Part shown: positions 13,276 to 20,428 of the stretch, one piece after another | Numbering within the stretch: the stretch's first letter is position 1 | How the letters are laid out: each line of letters opens with the position of its first letter | From: a virus | DNA length: 57,451 nt | IMG/VR virus record: IMGVR_UViG_3300027637_000001 | Span: 1-57,451 of that record | Reading direction: 5' to 3' (one strand) | Position numbers and translations under genes: made by a program | The notes under the pieces: model-generated | The model's database searches: none | The model's input: the letters and a program-made list of their open reading frames with translations, nothing else | What the model was told of the DNA's origin: nothing

Positions 13276-14789
13276 CCACCACCGACGAGGTGGTCACGCC
13301 GGAGGTGATGCCGTCCCCCGGTGGTGGCCTGGTGCACGCGCCCGGCACCGAGGTGGCCGAGCCGGCGGCCTCAGCGATCGACCGGGCGGCCGAGGCCGCT
13401 CTGGCCATGCCGGGTGTCCCCGGGAGCGACGAGTTCCTGTCCCTGGCCGCCCAAGCGAAGATGCTGTCGCTGTCGGGGGCGGCGCCGGAGGCGGTGCGGG
13501 AGAACCCGCACATCGCGTTCCACGTCGCGATGGTGGGCCGCGACCTCGGGATCTCCCCGACCGCGGCGATCAACCTCATTGACGTGATCAAGACCCGGTC
13601 GGGTTACCAGCTGTCGCTGTCGCCGCAGCTGCTTAACGCGCAGATCCGCCGCCTGGGTCTGGGCGCGGTGCGGCCGGTAGTGCAGGAGCGTGACCGGGCG
13701 GTCGCCGTGGCGATCGGCCCGAACGGTGAGGAGCTGGGCCGCACGGAGTTCACGTGGGCGGACGCCCAGGACGCCGGGTTGGCCGGGCCCGCCTGCCAGC
13801 CGGGCGAGCACAGCGAGGCGTGCAAGCGCGGCACCCAGGGCGCCAAGTGCAATCAGGGCTACCGGACGTACCCGCGGCGCATGATGTGGTGGCGGGCCGC
13901 CGGGTTCTGCGCCGCCGACTGGTTCCCGGACGCGTCGGTCGGGCTCTACTCCCCCGAGGAGCTGGGCGCCGTCGTGGACGACCAGGGCCGGCCGCTCGAC
14001 CCCGCGCAGGTCGCGCTACCGCCGGGCTACTCCGACCCGGTCGCCGAGAAGGCGGAGCGCCAGGCGGTCGCCGACCGGCCCGCGTCGCCGGACAAGCTGT
14101 GGGAGCTGCAGGAGCTGGTGTACGCGCTCCCGGCGGAGCTGCTGGCCGAGTTCCGGGCCGCGTGGAAGGCGAACGACCGCCTGTCCCCCTTCCCGCTGCG
14201 GCACCTCCCCCAGCGTCTCCTCGGGACCGCCCGGGCGATGGTGAACGCCCAGTGGGCCGCCGCCACCAAGGCCGGGTTCGACAAGGCCACCGAGGAGGAC
14301 CGCCTACGCCACCGCTTGGCCGAGGGCGTCGCCTACCTGTTCCGGGCCGGCCCACCCGCGCAGGATCCGGCCGCTGTGGCCGCCACAGCGGCCCAGGACG
14401 GCCCCGGGGAGCCCTCCGGGTCCGCAGGGAGCGGGGAAACCGCTACGGGCGACACAGCGCCTCTCCCGGATGACGAGCGGACCGCGGCCGAGGAGGAGCC
14501 CGAGCGGGACTGGACGCCGGTCCTGCGTCAGCTCGCCGACGAGGTCCGCGCCCAGCTCGCCAAGATCCCGGCCGACGTCGGCGAACGCATCATGCGCGCC
14601 GTCGCCGCGATGCACCACAGCGCGGTGAACCGCGTCATCGCCGACGCCGGAGAGACCGCGGCCTACCCGCCGGAGCTGCACATCGACGGCCGGCGCATGG
14701 CCGCCACCATCGTGGCCGCCGCCGCGTTCGAGGTGTCGGGGGAGATCCACCCCGAGGTGGTCGCCGTCGAGGAGAAGGCGCAGGGCTGA
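13272..14789 (+). CDS. RecT-like single-strand annealing recombinase
   Basis: 505 residues from a GTG overlapping the upstream stop. The core (residues about 55-240) has AKMLSLSG, PHIAFHVAMVGRDLGISPTAAINLIDVI, then TYPRRMMWWRAAGFCAADWFPDASVGLYSPEELG, the pattern of the RecT/Bet annealing family in actinophages. A Cys cluster (CQPGEHSEACKRGTQGAKC) is inserted in the middle, possibly a zinc knuckle. The C-terminal 200 residues are an extra helical, acidic region, making it longer than most RecT proteins. It should anneal single strands during recombination-dependent replication. No partner exonuclease is adjacent. Confidence 0.78.
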   Translation: MTTTDEVVTPEVMPSPGGGLVHAPGTEVAEPAASAIDRAAEAALAMPGVPGSDEFLSLAAQAKMLSLSGAAPEAVRENPHIAFHVAMVGRDLGISPTAAINLIDVIKTRSGYQLSLSPQLLNAQIRRLGLGAVRPVVQERDRAVAVAIGPNGEELGRTEFTWADAQDAGLAGPACQPGEHSEACKRGTQGAKCNQGYRTYPRRMMWWRAAGFCAADWFPDASVGLYSPEELGAVVDDQGRPLDPAQVALPPGYSDPVAEKAERQAVADRPASPDKLWELQELVYALPAELLAEFRAAWKANDRLSPFPLRHLPQRLLGTARAMVNAQWAAATKAGFDKATEEDRLRHRLAEGVAYLFRAGPPAQDPAAVAATAAQDGPGEPSGSAGSGETATGDTAPLPDDERTAAEEEPERDWTPVLRQLADEVRAQLAKIPADVGERIMRAVAAMHHSAVNRVIADAGETAAYPPELHIDGRRMAATIVAAAAFEVSGEIHPEVVAVEEKAQG

Positions 14790-14795
14790 CGCGCA

Positions 14796-14836
14796 GGAGC
14801 CCGGGTCTCTCCCCCGACGGCAGAGACTCGGGCTCC
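14796..14836. terminator. Strong bidirectional hairpin ending the RecT operon
   Basis: A 15-base stem with one mismatch, 14796-14810 against 14822-14836, around an 11-base loop. It lies seven bases after the RecT stop and also downstream of the converging holin-type gene (stop 14931), so it can end transcription from both sides. Confidence 0.8.
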
Positions 14837-14930
14837 TTGCTCACCCCTGGACCGGTGCCCCCACGTGGGCCCTCGGTGACGAGAGCCTACCGCGGGGGTC
14901 GCCCCGGGCGCCGCTGGGGGCGTCCGGGGA

Positions 14931-15272
14931 CTACGGGGCCCGAGACCCGAGCGGGGGTTCCGCGGCCGAGTCGGTGTTGTCGACCGCCTTCACGGTCTTA
15001 TGGGCGAACCCGCCGGTCGAGCCGACGACCACCGCGGCGTAGAACAGCGAGGCGATGTCGAGGTCGCCCAGCGACTCGGTGAACCCGGGCAGCGTCAGGG
15101 CGCTGGTGGCCTCCGCCTGGGACCCGAGCAGGAGCGCCAGGAACGCCGTCGCCCACGGAATCACCGTGGTCCCCGCCCTCGACCACTCGCTGGCCTGCAG
15201 AAACTTGATCAGGGTGGTGAGCTGTGAGGCCACGAGGCCGAGCGCCACCAGCGTTGCGAGATCCTGTTCCAC
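14931..15272 (-). CDS. Holin-like membrane protein
   Basis: 113 residues from the GTG at 15272 with GGGAGG six bases upstream. Hydrophobic segments lie at about residues 5-24 (LATLVALGLVASQLTTLIKF), 36-52 (TVIPWATAFLALLLGS) and 75-92 (IASLFYAAVVVGSTGGF), followed by a charged tail. Three spans, short length and position after the endolysin fit a holin or a related lysis membrane protein. Confidence 0.6.
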   Translation of the reverse strand: MEQDLATLVALGLVASQLTTLIKFLQASEWSRAGTTVIPWATAFLALLLGSQAEATSALTLPGFTESLGDLDIASLFYAAVVVGSTGGFAHKTVKAVDNTDSAAEPPLGSRAP

Positions 15273-15314
15273 GTGGAACCTCCCGTGTCGTGTTACCGGG
15301 GAGCGTACGCGGTG

Positions 15315-15342
15315 GGGCCCGCACCCCGGAGGATGCGGGCCC
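15315..15342. terminator. Hairpin 1 of three
   Basis: GGGCCCGCA (15315-15323) pairs perfectly with TGCGGGCCC (15334-15342); the ten-base loop is CCCCGGAGGA. Confidence 0.6.
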
Positions 15343-15424
15343 TGTGTGTGGGTAGTCAGGTGGGCCGCGGTCAACGGGCCTCGGCTCAGACTCAGCGGTT
15401 CATGGGTCGACCCTACACGCGGGA

Positions 15425-15452
15425 CGGCCCCCACCACGGAGGATGGGGGCCG
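15425..15452. terminator. Hairpin 2 of three
   Basis: CGGCCCCCA (15425-15433) pairs perfectly with TGGGGGCCG (15444-15452); the loop is CCACGGAGGA, almost the loop of hairpin 1. Confidence 0.6.
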
Positions 15453-15521
15453 AGCGCAACTCTCGCAGGTCGAGGTGCCGGGGTCAGTTGATCATGCGAC
15501 CACCGTAGCCCCGACGCGGAG

Positions 15522-15547
15522 CGGCCCCCACCCGGAGGTGGAGGCCG
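15522..15547. terminator. Hairpin 3 of three
   Basis: CGGCC-C-CCAC (15522-15531) pairs with GTGG-A-GGCCG (15538-15547) with one mismatch; the loop again contains CGGAGG. Confidence 0.5.
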
Positions 15548-15715
15548 TCCGTTCTGGTCGGCGGGTCAGGTACGAGCCGGAAGACTCACCCCGATCCGCC
15601 GTGCCGGGCTAATGGCGGTAGCAGCCACCCGGCGGGGGGCACGACCCGAGGCCTAGGAACCCCCGGGCGCTACCGGCCCCTCTGTGATGCGCAGTCGTCG
15701 CAAACCTCGGCCAGC

Positions 15716-16429
15716 CTACGCGAACAGGACCGAGTGGAACGTGGCCGGCCCCGCCACGCCGTCCACCCGCAGCCCGTGGTCCCGCTGCCAGTCGACCACC
15801 GCGGCGTGCGTGAGCGGCCCGAACGAGCCGTCGATCACCAGCGGGTAGCCGCGCTGACGCAGCAAGTCCTGCCAGACCCGCACCACCGGGCCCCGGTCGT
15901 TGAGCCGTGCCGAGCCCGGGTAGCCGCCCGGCGGCGGCACCGGCCGGCCACCGGTCAGCGGGCCCGGCTGGCCGCCGGCCGCCGCGATGTAGGCCCGGAT
16001 CCGCGTCGCTGTGGCGCGGGCCTGGGCGGCGGTGCCCATGAACTCGAAGTGCATCGCGTCGGGCCACGCGAACCGGCCGCCCCACCGGAACCCGTTGTCG
16101 GTCCACAGCTGGACCATCCAGGCGGGCATGTCGGTGACCAGCCGCCGGTCGGCGCGCCGCGGGTTCGTCGGGGCGTTGATGTCGACGGCGGTGCCCTGGG
16201 AGTGGTTCGACGGGGACGACGTTCCGGCGATCGGGCGGCACGCGTAACCCCACGTCCAGTCCGGTCGGATGTCGTAGCCGCGGGCCTCGGTGAGGTCCAT
16301 CAGGAGCGCGACGAGGGGGGCGAGGTCCCGGTGGATGGGCAGGCGGAGACCGTCGTGCCGGGCCAGGGTCACGATCCGGCCCATGCGGTCGCAGTTCGGC
16401 CAGGCGGGCCCGAACGAGGCGTCAGCCAT
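15716..16429 (-). CDS. Endolysin: M15 D,D-carboxypeptidase-type domain plus peptidoglycan-binding domain
   Basis: 237 residues. The N-terminal 155 residues are a VanY/peptidase M15-type catalytic domain: RPIAGTSSPSNHSQGTAVDINAP carries the first zinc His and Asp (HSxGxAxDI), and WPDAMHFEF the last zinc His (HFE). The C-terminal 70 residues (GPVVRVWQDLLRQRGYPLVIDGSFGPLTHAAVVDWQRDHGL...DGVAGPATF) are a PG_binding_1 domain. It should cut peptide cross-links in peptidoglycan at lysis. ATG at 16429 overlaps the upstream stop by eight bases. Confidence 0.92.
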   Translation of the reverse strand: MADASFGPAWPNCDRMGRIVTLARHDGLRLPIHRDLAPLVALLMDLTEARGYDIRPDWTWGYACRPIAGTSSPSNHSQGTAVDINAPTNPRRADRRLVTDMPAWMVQLWTDNGFRWGGRFAWPDAMHFEFMGTAAQARATATRIRAYIAAAGGQPGPLTGGRPVPPPGGYPGSARLNDRGPVVRVWQDLLRQRGYPLVIDGSFGPLTHAAVVDWQRDHGLRVDGVAGPATFHSVLFA

Positions 16430-16814
16430 CGGAGCTGTCCTCCTCGGCGCCGGGCAGCGGGCGGGTGAACCCGTCGCAACCGCAGATGAGACAGGCCCCG
16501 GGGTCGCGGGCCTCGTTCCAGACCGGGCCGGCGGTCTCGGCGATGTCGGTCGGGTGGTCGACGATGTCGTGGTCGCACTCGCACGGGTCGCGCTCGACCT
16601 CGACGTCGACCGGCACGATCGGCATGTCGGCCGACAGCACGACCTCGGCGAGGGCCTCGACGTCGAGGGTGTCGCCCAGGCAGTCGGCGGCGTACATGTC
16701 GACGTCGGGGAAGCGGCCCCGGTGCTCACCGCCCTCGGGGGCGGCGTCGGCCGGGTCGTAGGGCGCCACACGCCACCTCGGTGGCGGGGACTCCAGGTTG
16801 GTCGGGGTGGTCAT
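16422..16814 (-). CDS. Acidic protein with Cys/His cluster, leaderless start
   Basis: 130 residues, MTTPTNLESPPPRWRVAPYDP at the start. DPCECDHDIVDH and ACLICGCDGF could form a zinc site. ATG is six bases after a TACGGT -10. It precedes the endolysin with a slight overlap. Function unknown. Confidence 0.65.
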   Translation of the reverse strand: MTTPTNLESPPPRWRVAPYDPADAAPEGGEHRGRFPDVDMYAADCLGDTLDVEALAEVVLSADMPIVPVDVEVERDPCECDHDIVDHPTDIAETAGPVWNEARDPGACLICGCDGFTRPLPGAEEDSSDG

Positions 16815-16820
16815 GACCCG

Positions 16821-16845
16821 ACCGTATCGCGCTAACTCCCGGTCA
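16821..16845 (-). promoter_or_regulatory. Leaderless-type -10 before the lysis-region gene
   Basis: Minus strand: TACGGT (16821-16826), six bases to ATG (16812-16814), with GTTAGCGCGA just upstream as a degenerate operator. No good -35 at 17-18 bases (CTGACC is 14 bases away), so this may be a weak or regulated member of the class. Confidence 0.5.
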
Positions 16846-17299
16846 GCTCGGCCTGCGCTTCGCCCAGGTCGCACGCCGGGGGCGGCAGGATCGCCCGGGT
16901 CTCGTCGCTCGCCCCCAGAGCGTCCAGGATCCGCTGGAACAGGTCGTAGCGCACGTGCACGCGGACGCACTCCGTCGCCGCAGCGCGGGCGGCGTCATCG
17001 GCCCGCTGCTGGACGACCTCGTCGAGGCGCGCCGCCTGGTCCTCCAGGTCGTCGATCGCCTGGTCGAGGCGGGCGTCAGTGGCGGCCTGGTGCTCGTCCA
17101 CCTGGCGATCCTTGTAGGAGTCCCAGGCGCCCAGCAGGCCCATCGCGACCACCAGAGCGATCAGCCACCGGGTCGACCGGTCGAGCTGCTCGACGCTGGC
17201 CCGGGGCACCTCGATCACCTCGCCGGGCTCCTCCTCGGGCTCGGCCGGGTCGTCGTCGGGCTCGGCGATGGGCCTCGGCGGGTCGGGCCAGCCGCTCAC
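16832..17299 (-). CDS. Single-span membrane protein with coiled coil, lysis region
   Basis: 155 residues from a GTG overlapping the upstream stop. A Pro/Glu/Asp-rich head (DDDPAEPEEEPGEV) leads to a transmembrane span near residues 45-62 (WLIALVVAMGLLGAW), then a long coiled coil (DEHQAATDARLDQAIDDLEDQAARLDEVVQQ). The layout resembles accessory lysis (spanin-like) or envelope proteins, but the class cannot be fixed. Confidence 0.6.
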   Translation of the reverse strand: MSGWPDPPRPIAEPDDDPAEPEEEPGEVIEVPRASVEQLDRSTRWLIALVVAMGLLGAWDSYKDRQVDEHQAATDARLDQAIDDLEDQAARLDEVVQQRADDAARAAATECVRVHVRYDLFQRILDALGASDETRAILPPPACDLGEAQAELTGS

Positions 17300-17394
17300 C
17301 ACGTGCACCTCGTCATCAGCGCCACCGCCAGGCCCGCCAGGAGCAGCAGCGGCGCCGCCCGGTAGGCGTAGTGCACCCACGCCGACCAGGTCAC
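17296..17394 (-). CDS. Tiny membrane peptide in the lysis region
   Basis: 32 residues, VTWSAWVHYAYRAAPLL at the start and a hydrophobic C-terminal half ending ALMTRCTW. GTG at 17394 overlaps the upstream stop and its own stop overlaps the next GTG, so it sits in a perfect chain of coupled genes. Possible holin regulator. Confidence 0.55.
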   Translation of the reverse strand: MTWSAWVHYAYRAAPLLLLAGLAVALMTRCTW

Positions 17395-17618
17395 CGCAGG
17401 ATCCCCCGGATGTTGCCCAGGACTCGCGCACCCAGCGACAGGGCCAGCACCGAGAAGATGAACCCGAACGACTCCATCCGCGCCCCCAGGAACGCGACCT
17501 CGATCGTCCCCCAGAACAGGGCCACGACGATGATCAGCGTCTGTAGCCACTGGGGCGGGGGCGGGAAGGGTGAGGCCTCCGATTCCTCGGGGGCCTCGTC
17601 GGGGGGCCGGTCGCTCAC
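17391..17618 (-). CDS. Two-span holin candidate
   Basis: 75 residues from a GTG at 17618 (GTGA overlap). A hydrophilic acidic/Pro-rich N-terminus is followed by spans at about residues 25-46 (WLQTLIIVVALFWGTIEVAF) and 52-68 (FGFIFSVLALSLGARVL), ending NIRGILR. Size, two spans and basic tail fit class II holins. Confidence 0.58.
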   Translation of the reverse strand: MSDRPPDEAPEESEASPFPPPPQWLQTLIIVVALFWGTIEVAFLGARMESFGFIFSVLALSLGARVLGNIRGILR

Positions 17619-18775
17619 GGAGCACCAGCCGTCGCCCTCGTGAGGTCCGCCACCAGCTCGCGGCCCGCCGCCGTCGCCCCTGCCATCGTCGAGCAGCCGC
17701 GTTCCCACGCCGCCGCCGCCGTCCACGCCTCCGCCCACCGCCAGGCGTTCCGTTCGATCGTCAGCGCCGCCGCCGCCGCACGGCCCGCCGCCCCCATCTC
17801 CGCCCGCCGCGCCGGGTCCCGGGACAAGGCCCGCAGCAGCCCCGCCCACTCCCGGGGCCGGTGCGCCAGGACCGTCCCCGGCGACATGTCCGCCCACGCC
17901 GCGTAGGGCTCCGTCGGCGCCGCCACGCACGGCACCCCGACCGCGTTCAGCTCCAGGGGCTTGAGCCAGCTCTTCGCCTGGTTGAACCGGGTCTGAGCCA
18001 GCGGAGCGATCCCGACCCCGAACCGGGCGATCGCCAACGGCCAGTCGTCGATCCCCACCGGGCCCGGCCCGGGCGGGTTCTCGCCCAGGCCCAGCGCCCG
18101 GCCCACCCCGTCAGGCTGGCCCACCGTCTCGAACCGGCCGCCGCCGGCCAGCAGCTGGGCGACCGCCGCGCCGACCACCTGCAGGTCGTCGGGATGCGAG
18201 TGCACCGAGCCGCCCCAGCCGACGAGGTCGGAGTCGACGTGGCCGACGGCCAGGTACCGCTCGGGCACGCAGTTCGGGACGATCACCGAGCCCGCCCGCT
18301 GGTTCGGGTACGAGGCCGCCAGGCGGGGCGTCGTCACGGTGACCATGGTCGCCAACGAGCACGCCCGGGCAGCGTTCACCGCTGAGTGCGGGTTCGGGAT
18401 CCGCACCCGCTTGTTCTCGGGGTGCGGGATCTCCTTGGCCAGGGTCCCGAACGCCGGGTTCGCCGGGTGGATGTGCGACAGGTCGTCGTCCATGTCGACC
18501 ACCACCGCGCACCCGCGGGCCCGCACCATCGGGATCATGTCGACCAGGAAGCTCACCGTGGGGCGCTGCAGCACGATCACGTCGGCGTCGGCCGGGAACT
18601 TCTCCTCGGCCACCTGGCCCTTGAAGTTGAACCCGACCCGCACGGCCCGTTCCTCGGGGCCCACCACGGTGACGTCGAGGTCGGTCTGGGCGTCGACCGC
18701 CGCCGCCGGCCACAGCATCCGGTACGACCCGCAGCCGGTCCGGTCCCCCGGGTAGAGGTAGACCCGGAGCGTCAC
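17615..18775 (-). CDS. GT-B type glycosyltransferase
   Basis: 386 residues from a GTG at 18775 (GTGA overlap). N-terminal Rossmann half opens TLRVYLYPGDRTGCGSYRMLWPA, with IVLQRPTVSFLVDMIP and VVDMDDDLSHIHPANPAF; the C-terminal half has RYLAVGHVDSDLVGWGGSVHSHPDD and AKSWLKPLELNAVGVPCVAAPTEPY, the donor-sugar E-rich motif area of GT4-like enzymes. It should move a nucleotide-activated sugar onto an unknown acceptor. Context (dioxygenase, kinase, methyltransferase in the same coupled operon, just after the tail fibre genes) suggests virion or surface glycan modification. Confidence 0.8.
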   Translation of the reverse strand: MTLRVYLYPGDRTGCGSYRMLWPAAAVDAQTDLDVTVVGPEERAVRVGFNFKGQVAEEKFPADADVIVLQRPTVSFLVDMIPMVRARGCAVVVDMDDDLSHIHPANPAFGTLAKEIPHPENKRVRIPNPHSAVNAARACSLATMVTVTTPRLAASYPNQRAGSVIVPNCVPERYLAVGHVDSDLVGWGGSVHSHPDDLQVVGAAVAQLLAGGGRFETVGQPDGVGRALGLGENPPGPGPVGIDDWPLAIARFGVGIAPLAQTRFNQAKSWLKPLELNAVGVPCVAAPTEPYAAWADMSPGTVLAHRPREWAGLLRALSRDPARRAEMGAAGRAAAAALTIERNAWRWAEAWTAAAAWERGCSTMAGATAAGRELVADLTRATAGAP

Positions 18776-18984
18776 GAGACGGCCCGCAGCTCCAGGTCCC
18801 GGTCGAGCCGGAACCTCGTCCACACCTCCACGAAGTTCTCCACAGGAATGATCGTGCGGGCCTCCTGCACGCCGTCGGTGTAGGCGAAGTCCACGACCCC
18901 GTCGACCAGCACACCGTGGCCGACCACGGTGTCGTCGCCGTCGACCGCCTCGAACAGGCCCTCGTCGTTCACCGGGATATCCAC
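18772..18984 (-). CDS. Small acidic protein in the modification island
   Basis: 70 residues, VDIPVNDEGLFEAVDGDDTVV at the start, all-beta in appearance (GHGVLVDGVVDFAYTDG). GTG at 18984 with GAGGAGG upstream; stop overlaps the glycosyltransferase start. No family recognised. Confidence 0.65.
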   Translation of the reverse strand: MDIPVNDEGLFEAVDGDDTVVGHGVLVDGVVDFAYTDGVQEARTIIPVENFVEVWTRFRLDRDLELRAVS

Positions 18985-18986
18985 AG

Positions 18987-19607
18987 CTAGTCCTCCTCGG
19001 GGCGGCGCCCGAGCGCCTCGACGTTCAGGTACGCCGGGGCCGCCGGGTTCCAGCGGGTGACCTCGGCGGGGGGCACGATCTGGCAGGGGTAGGTGTAGGC
19101 GGTGTGCAGCACCTCCAGGTCGGCGTCGCTCATCATCACCGCCATGGCCTTGTCGGAGAACCGGTAGAAGTCCTCCGGGTAGCCGTGGATCGGGAACGTC
19201 TGGTGGGTCTGCACGTACACCAGGCCGCCCGGGCGCACGACGGAGGCGGCAGCGACCATGGCCTGCCAGGGACGCTCCAGGTGCTCCCACACCGAGCACG
19301 CCACGTAGGCGTCGTACTCGCCCGGGTACCACTCGTACACCGACCCCAACAGGCCCGGCTCCGACGCCCGGAACGTAGCCAGGGTGTGGGCGTCGTCGAC
19401 CCGGTCGACGTCAGGGCCCTCCTCGCGGTCGACGCGCACCCAGTCGCCGTGCGGCGCCCAGGCGGTGTGGTGGGTCGGCCGGTCGGCCTCGGCGCGCAGC
19501 GTCCCCACCTCGACCACCCGGGGCCGCTCGATCGCGGCCAGGAAGTCGACCAGGCGCTGCGCGCCGTCGGCCGTCCCCGCACCGATCCCAGCCGGATCGG
19601 CGATCAC
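18987..19607 (-). CDS. Class I SAM-dependent methyltransferase, sugar/glycan type
   Basis: 206 residues from a GTG at 19607 overlapping the kinase stop. PRVVEVGTL is motif I, GDWVRVDREEGPDVDRVDD the adenosine-contacting strand, EYDAYVACSVWEHLERPW the motif II/acidic strand, and VRPGGLVYVQTHQTFPIHGYPEDFYRFS the strand and loop seen in small glycan O-methyltransferases. Probably methylates a sugar made or transferred by its neighbours (inference). Confidence 0.78.
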   Translation of the reverse strand: MIADPAGIGAGTADGAQRLVDFLAAIERPRVVEVGTLRAEADRPTHHTAWAPHGDWVRVDREEGPDVDRVDDAHTLATFRASEPGLLGSVYEWYPGEYDAYVACSVWEHLERPWQAMVAAASVVRPGGLVYVQTHQTFPIHGYPEDFYRFSDKAMAVMMSDADLEVLHTAYTYPCQIVPPAEVTRWNPAAPAYLNVEALGRRPEED

Positions 19608-20149
19608 CACGTCGCCTCCTCCCACACGTAGCTCGCGGCCACCCGGAGATCACCGTCGGGGACCACCACGCCGCCCTCGACCGCCTCGACCTGCGTGCGC
19701 AGGGTGCGCTGCAGCCGCCGGTTGCCGTCCAGCTCCTCGGCAGCGTCGTCGAGGTCGCGGCCGTCGGCCTCGTAGCGCTCGGCGAGCGAGCTGGCCACGT
19801 CCTGCCATGGCCGGTCCAGGAACACGAACCGGACCTGTACACCGGCCTCCTGCGCCGCCCGCCAGGCGTTCGACATGATCAGCCGGAACGGCCACACGAT
19901 CCCGGTCACCACCCGGTGCTGGTACTCGGCGCTCTGGGTGTCCGGGTCGGCGGTCTGCTGGGCCAGCTCGGTGACCTCGGCGAGCACCTCGGCGGCCCGC
20001 CACTCCAGCCACGGCACGTGCCCCGCCGAGGGCATCCCCGACGGGTGGGCGTCCAGCTCCTCGACGCCGGCCTGGCCGCCCTCGTTCAGCTGGTCGTGCA
20101 GGGTGGACTTCCCGGCGCCGGAGCAGCCGATCACGTAGGTGAGACGCAT
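19604..20149 (-). CDS. P-loop kinase
   Basis: 181 residues. MRLTYVIGCSGAGKSTLHDQL holds a perfect Walker A (residues 8-16). VRFVFLDRPWQDVASSLAERY resembles the lid and Walker B area of small-molecule kinases (nucleotide, shikimate or sugar kinases). Substrate unknown. It is coupled to the methyltransferase. Confidence 0.75.
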   Translation of the reverse strand: MRLTYVIGCSGAGKSTLHDQLNEGGQAGVEELDAHPSGMPSAGHVPWLEWRAAEVLAEVTELAQQTADPDTQSAEYQHRVVTGIVWPFRLIMSNAWRAAQEAGVQVRFVFLDRPWQDVASSLAERYEADGRDLDDAAEELDGNRRLQRTLRTQVEAVEGGVVVPDGDLRVAASYVWEEATW

Positions 20150-20158
20150 GAGGGGAAC

Positions 20159-20428
20159 CTACTCCTGGGTCGGGATGCGGTCGTGGTTGCGGGCGATGGC
20201 CGCATTGAACCCGGCCAGCACCTCGTCGGTCAGCTTGCGCAGCGCCAGCTGCAGCTCCAGCGACATCGGGCACGTGTCGATGGCCTTGTGGGCCAGCTCG
20301 GCCACGGCGCCTCGCATGGTCTCGTGGGCGACCCGGGCGGCGGTGTCGGGCGCGTGGTAGGCGACCCGGTGGGTGACCTCGTCGTGAAGGTCGCCCCGTC
20401 GGACCCGGTCCATGTCGACCTCGGCCAT
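20159..20428 (-). CDS. Helical protein in the modification island
   Basis: 89 residues, MAEVDMDRVRRGDLHDEVTHR at the start, helical and His-rich, ending ARNHDRIPTQE. ATG at 20428 overlaps the dioxygenase stop (TGATG). Not recognised; possibly a partner subunit. Confidence 0.65.
   Translation of the reverse strand: MAEVDMDRVRRGDLHDEVTHRVAYHAPDTAARVAHETMRGAVAELAHKAIDTCPMSLELQLALRKLTDEVLAGFNAAIARNHDRIPTQE

Larger units (their letters stand above)
15273..15715. other. Non-coding stretch with three similar hairpins
   Basis: About 440 bases between endolysin and holin-like gene with no convincing gene on either strand. It contains three hairpins (15315-15342, 15425-15452, 15522-15547) and no tRNA-like pattern. 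Short frames exist but lack ribosome sites. Confidence 0.6.

Noticed and set aside
15391-15490. Short plus-strand frame of 29 codons from the ATG near 15404
   Set aside because: No ribosome site, and it runs through a perfect hairpin; better explained as non-coding.
18772-19332. Alternative long frame over the methyltransferase end
   Set aside because: Arg/Gly-rich antiphase sequence; the 70-residue gene has a good ribosome site and overlaps the next start in the usual way.
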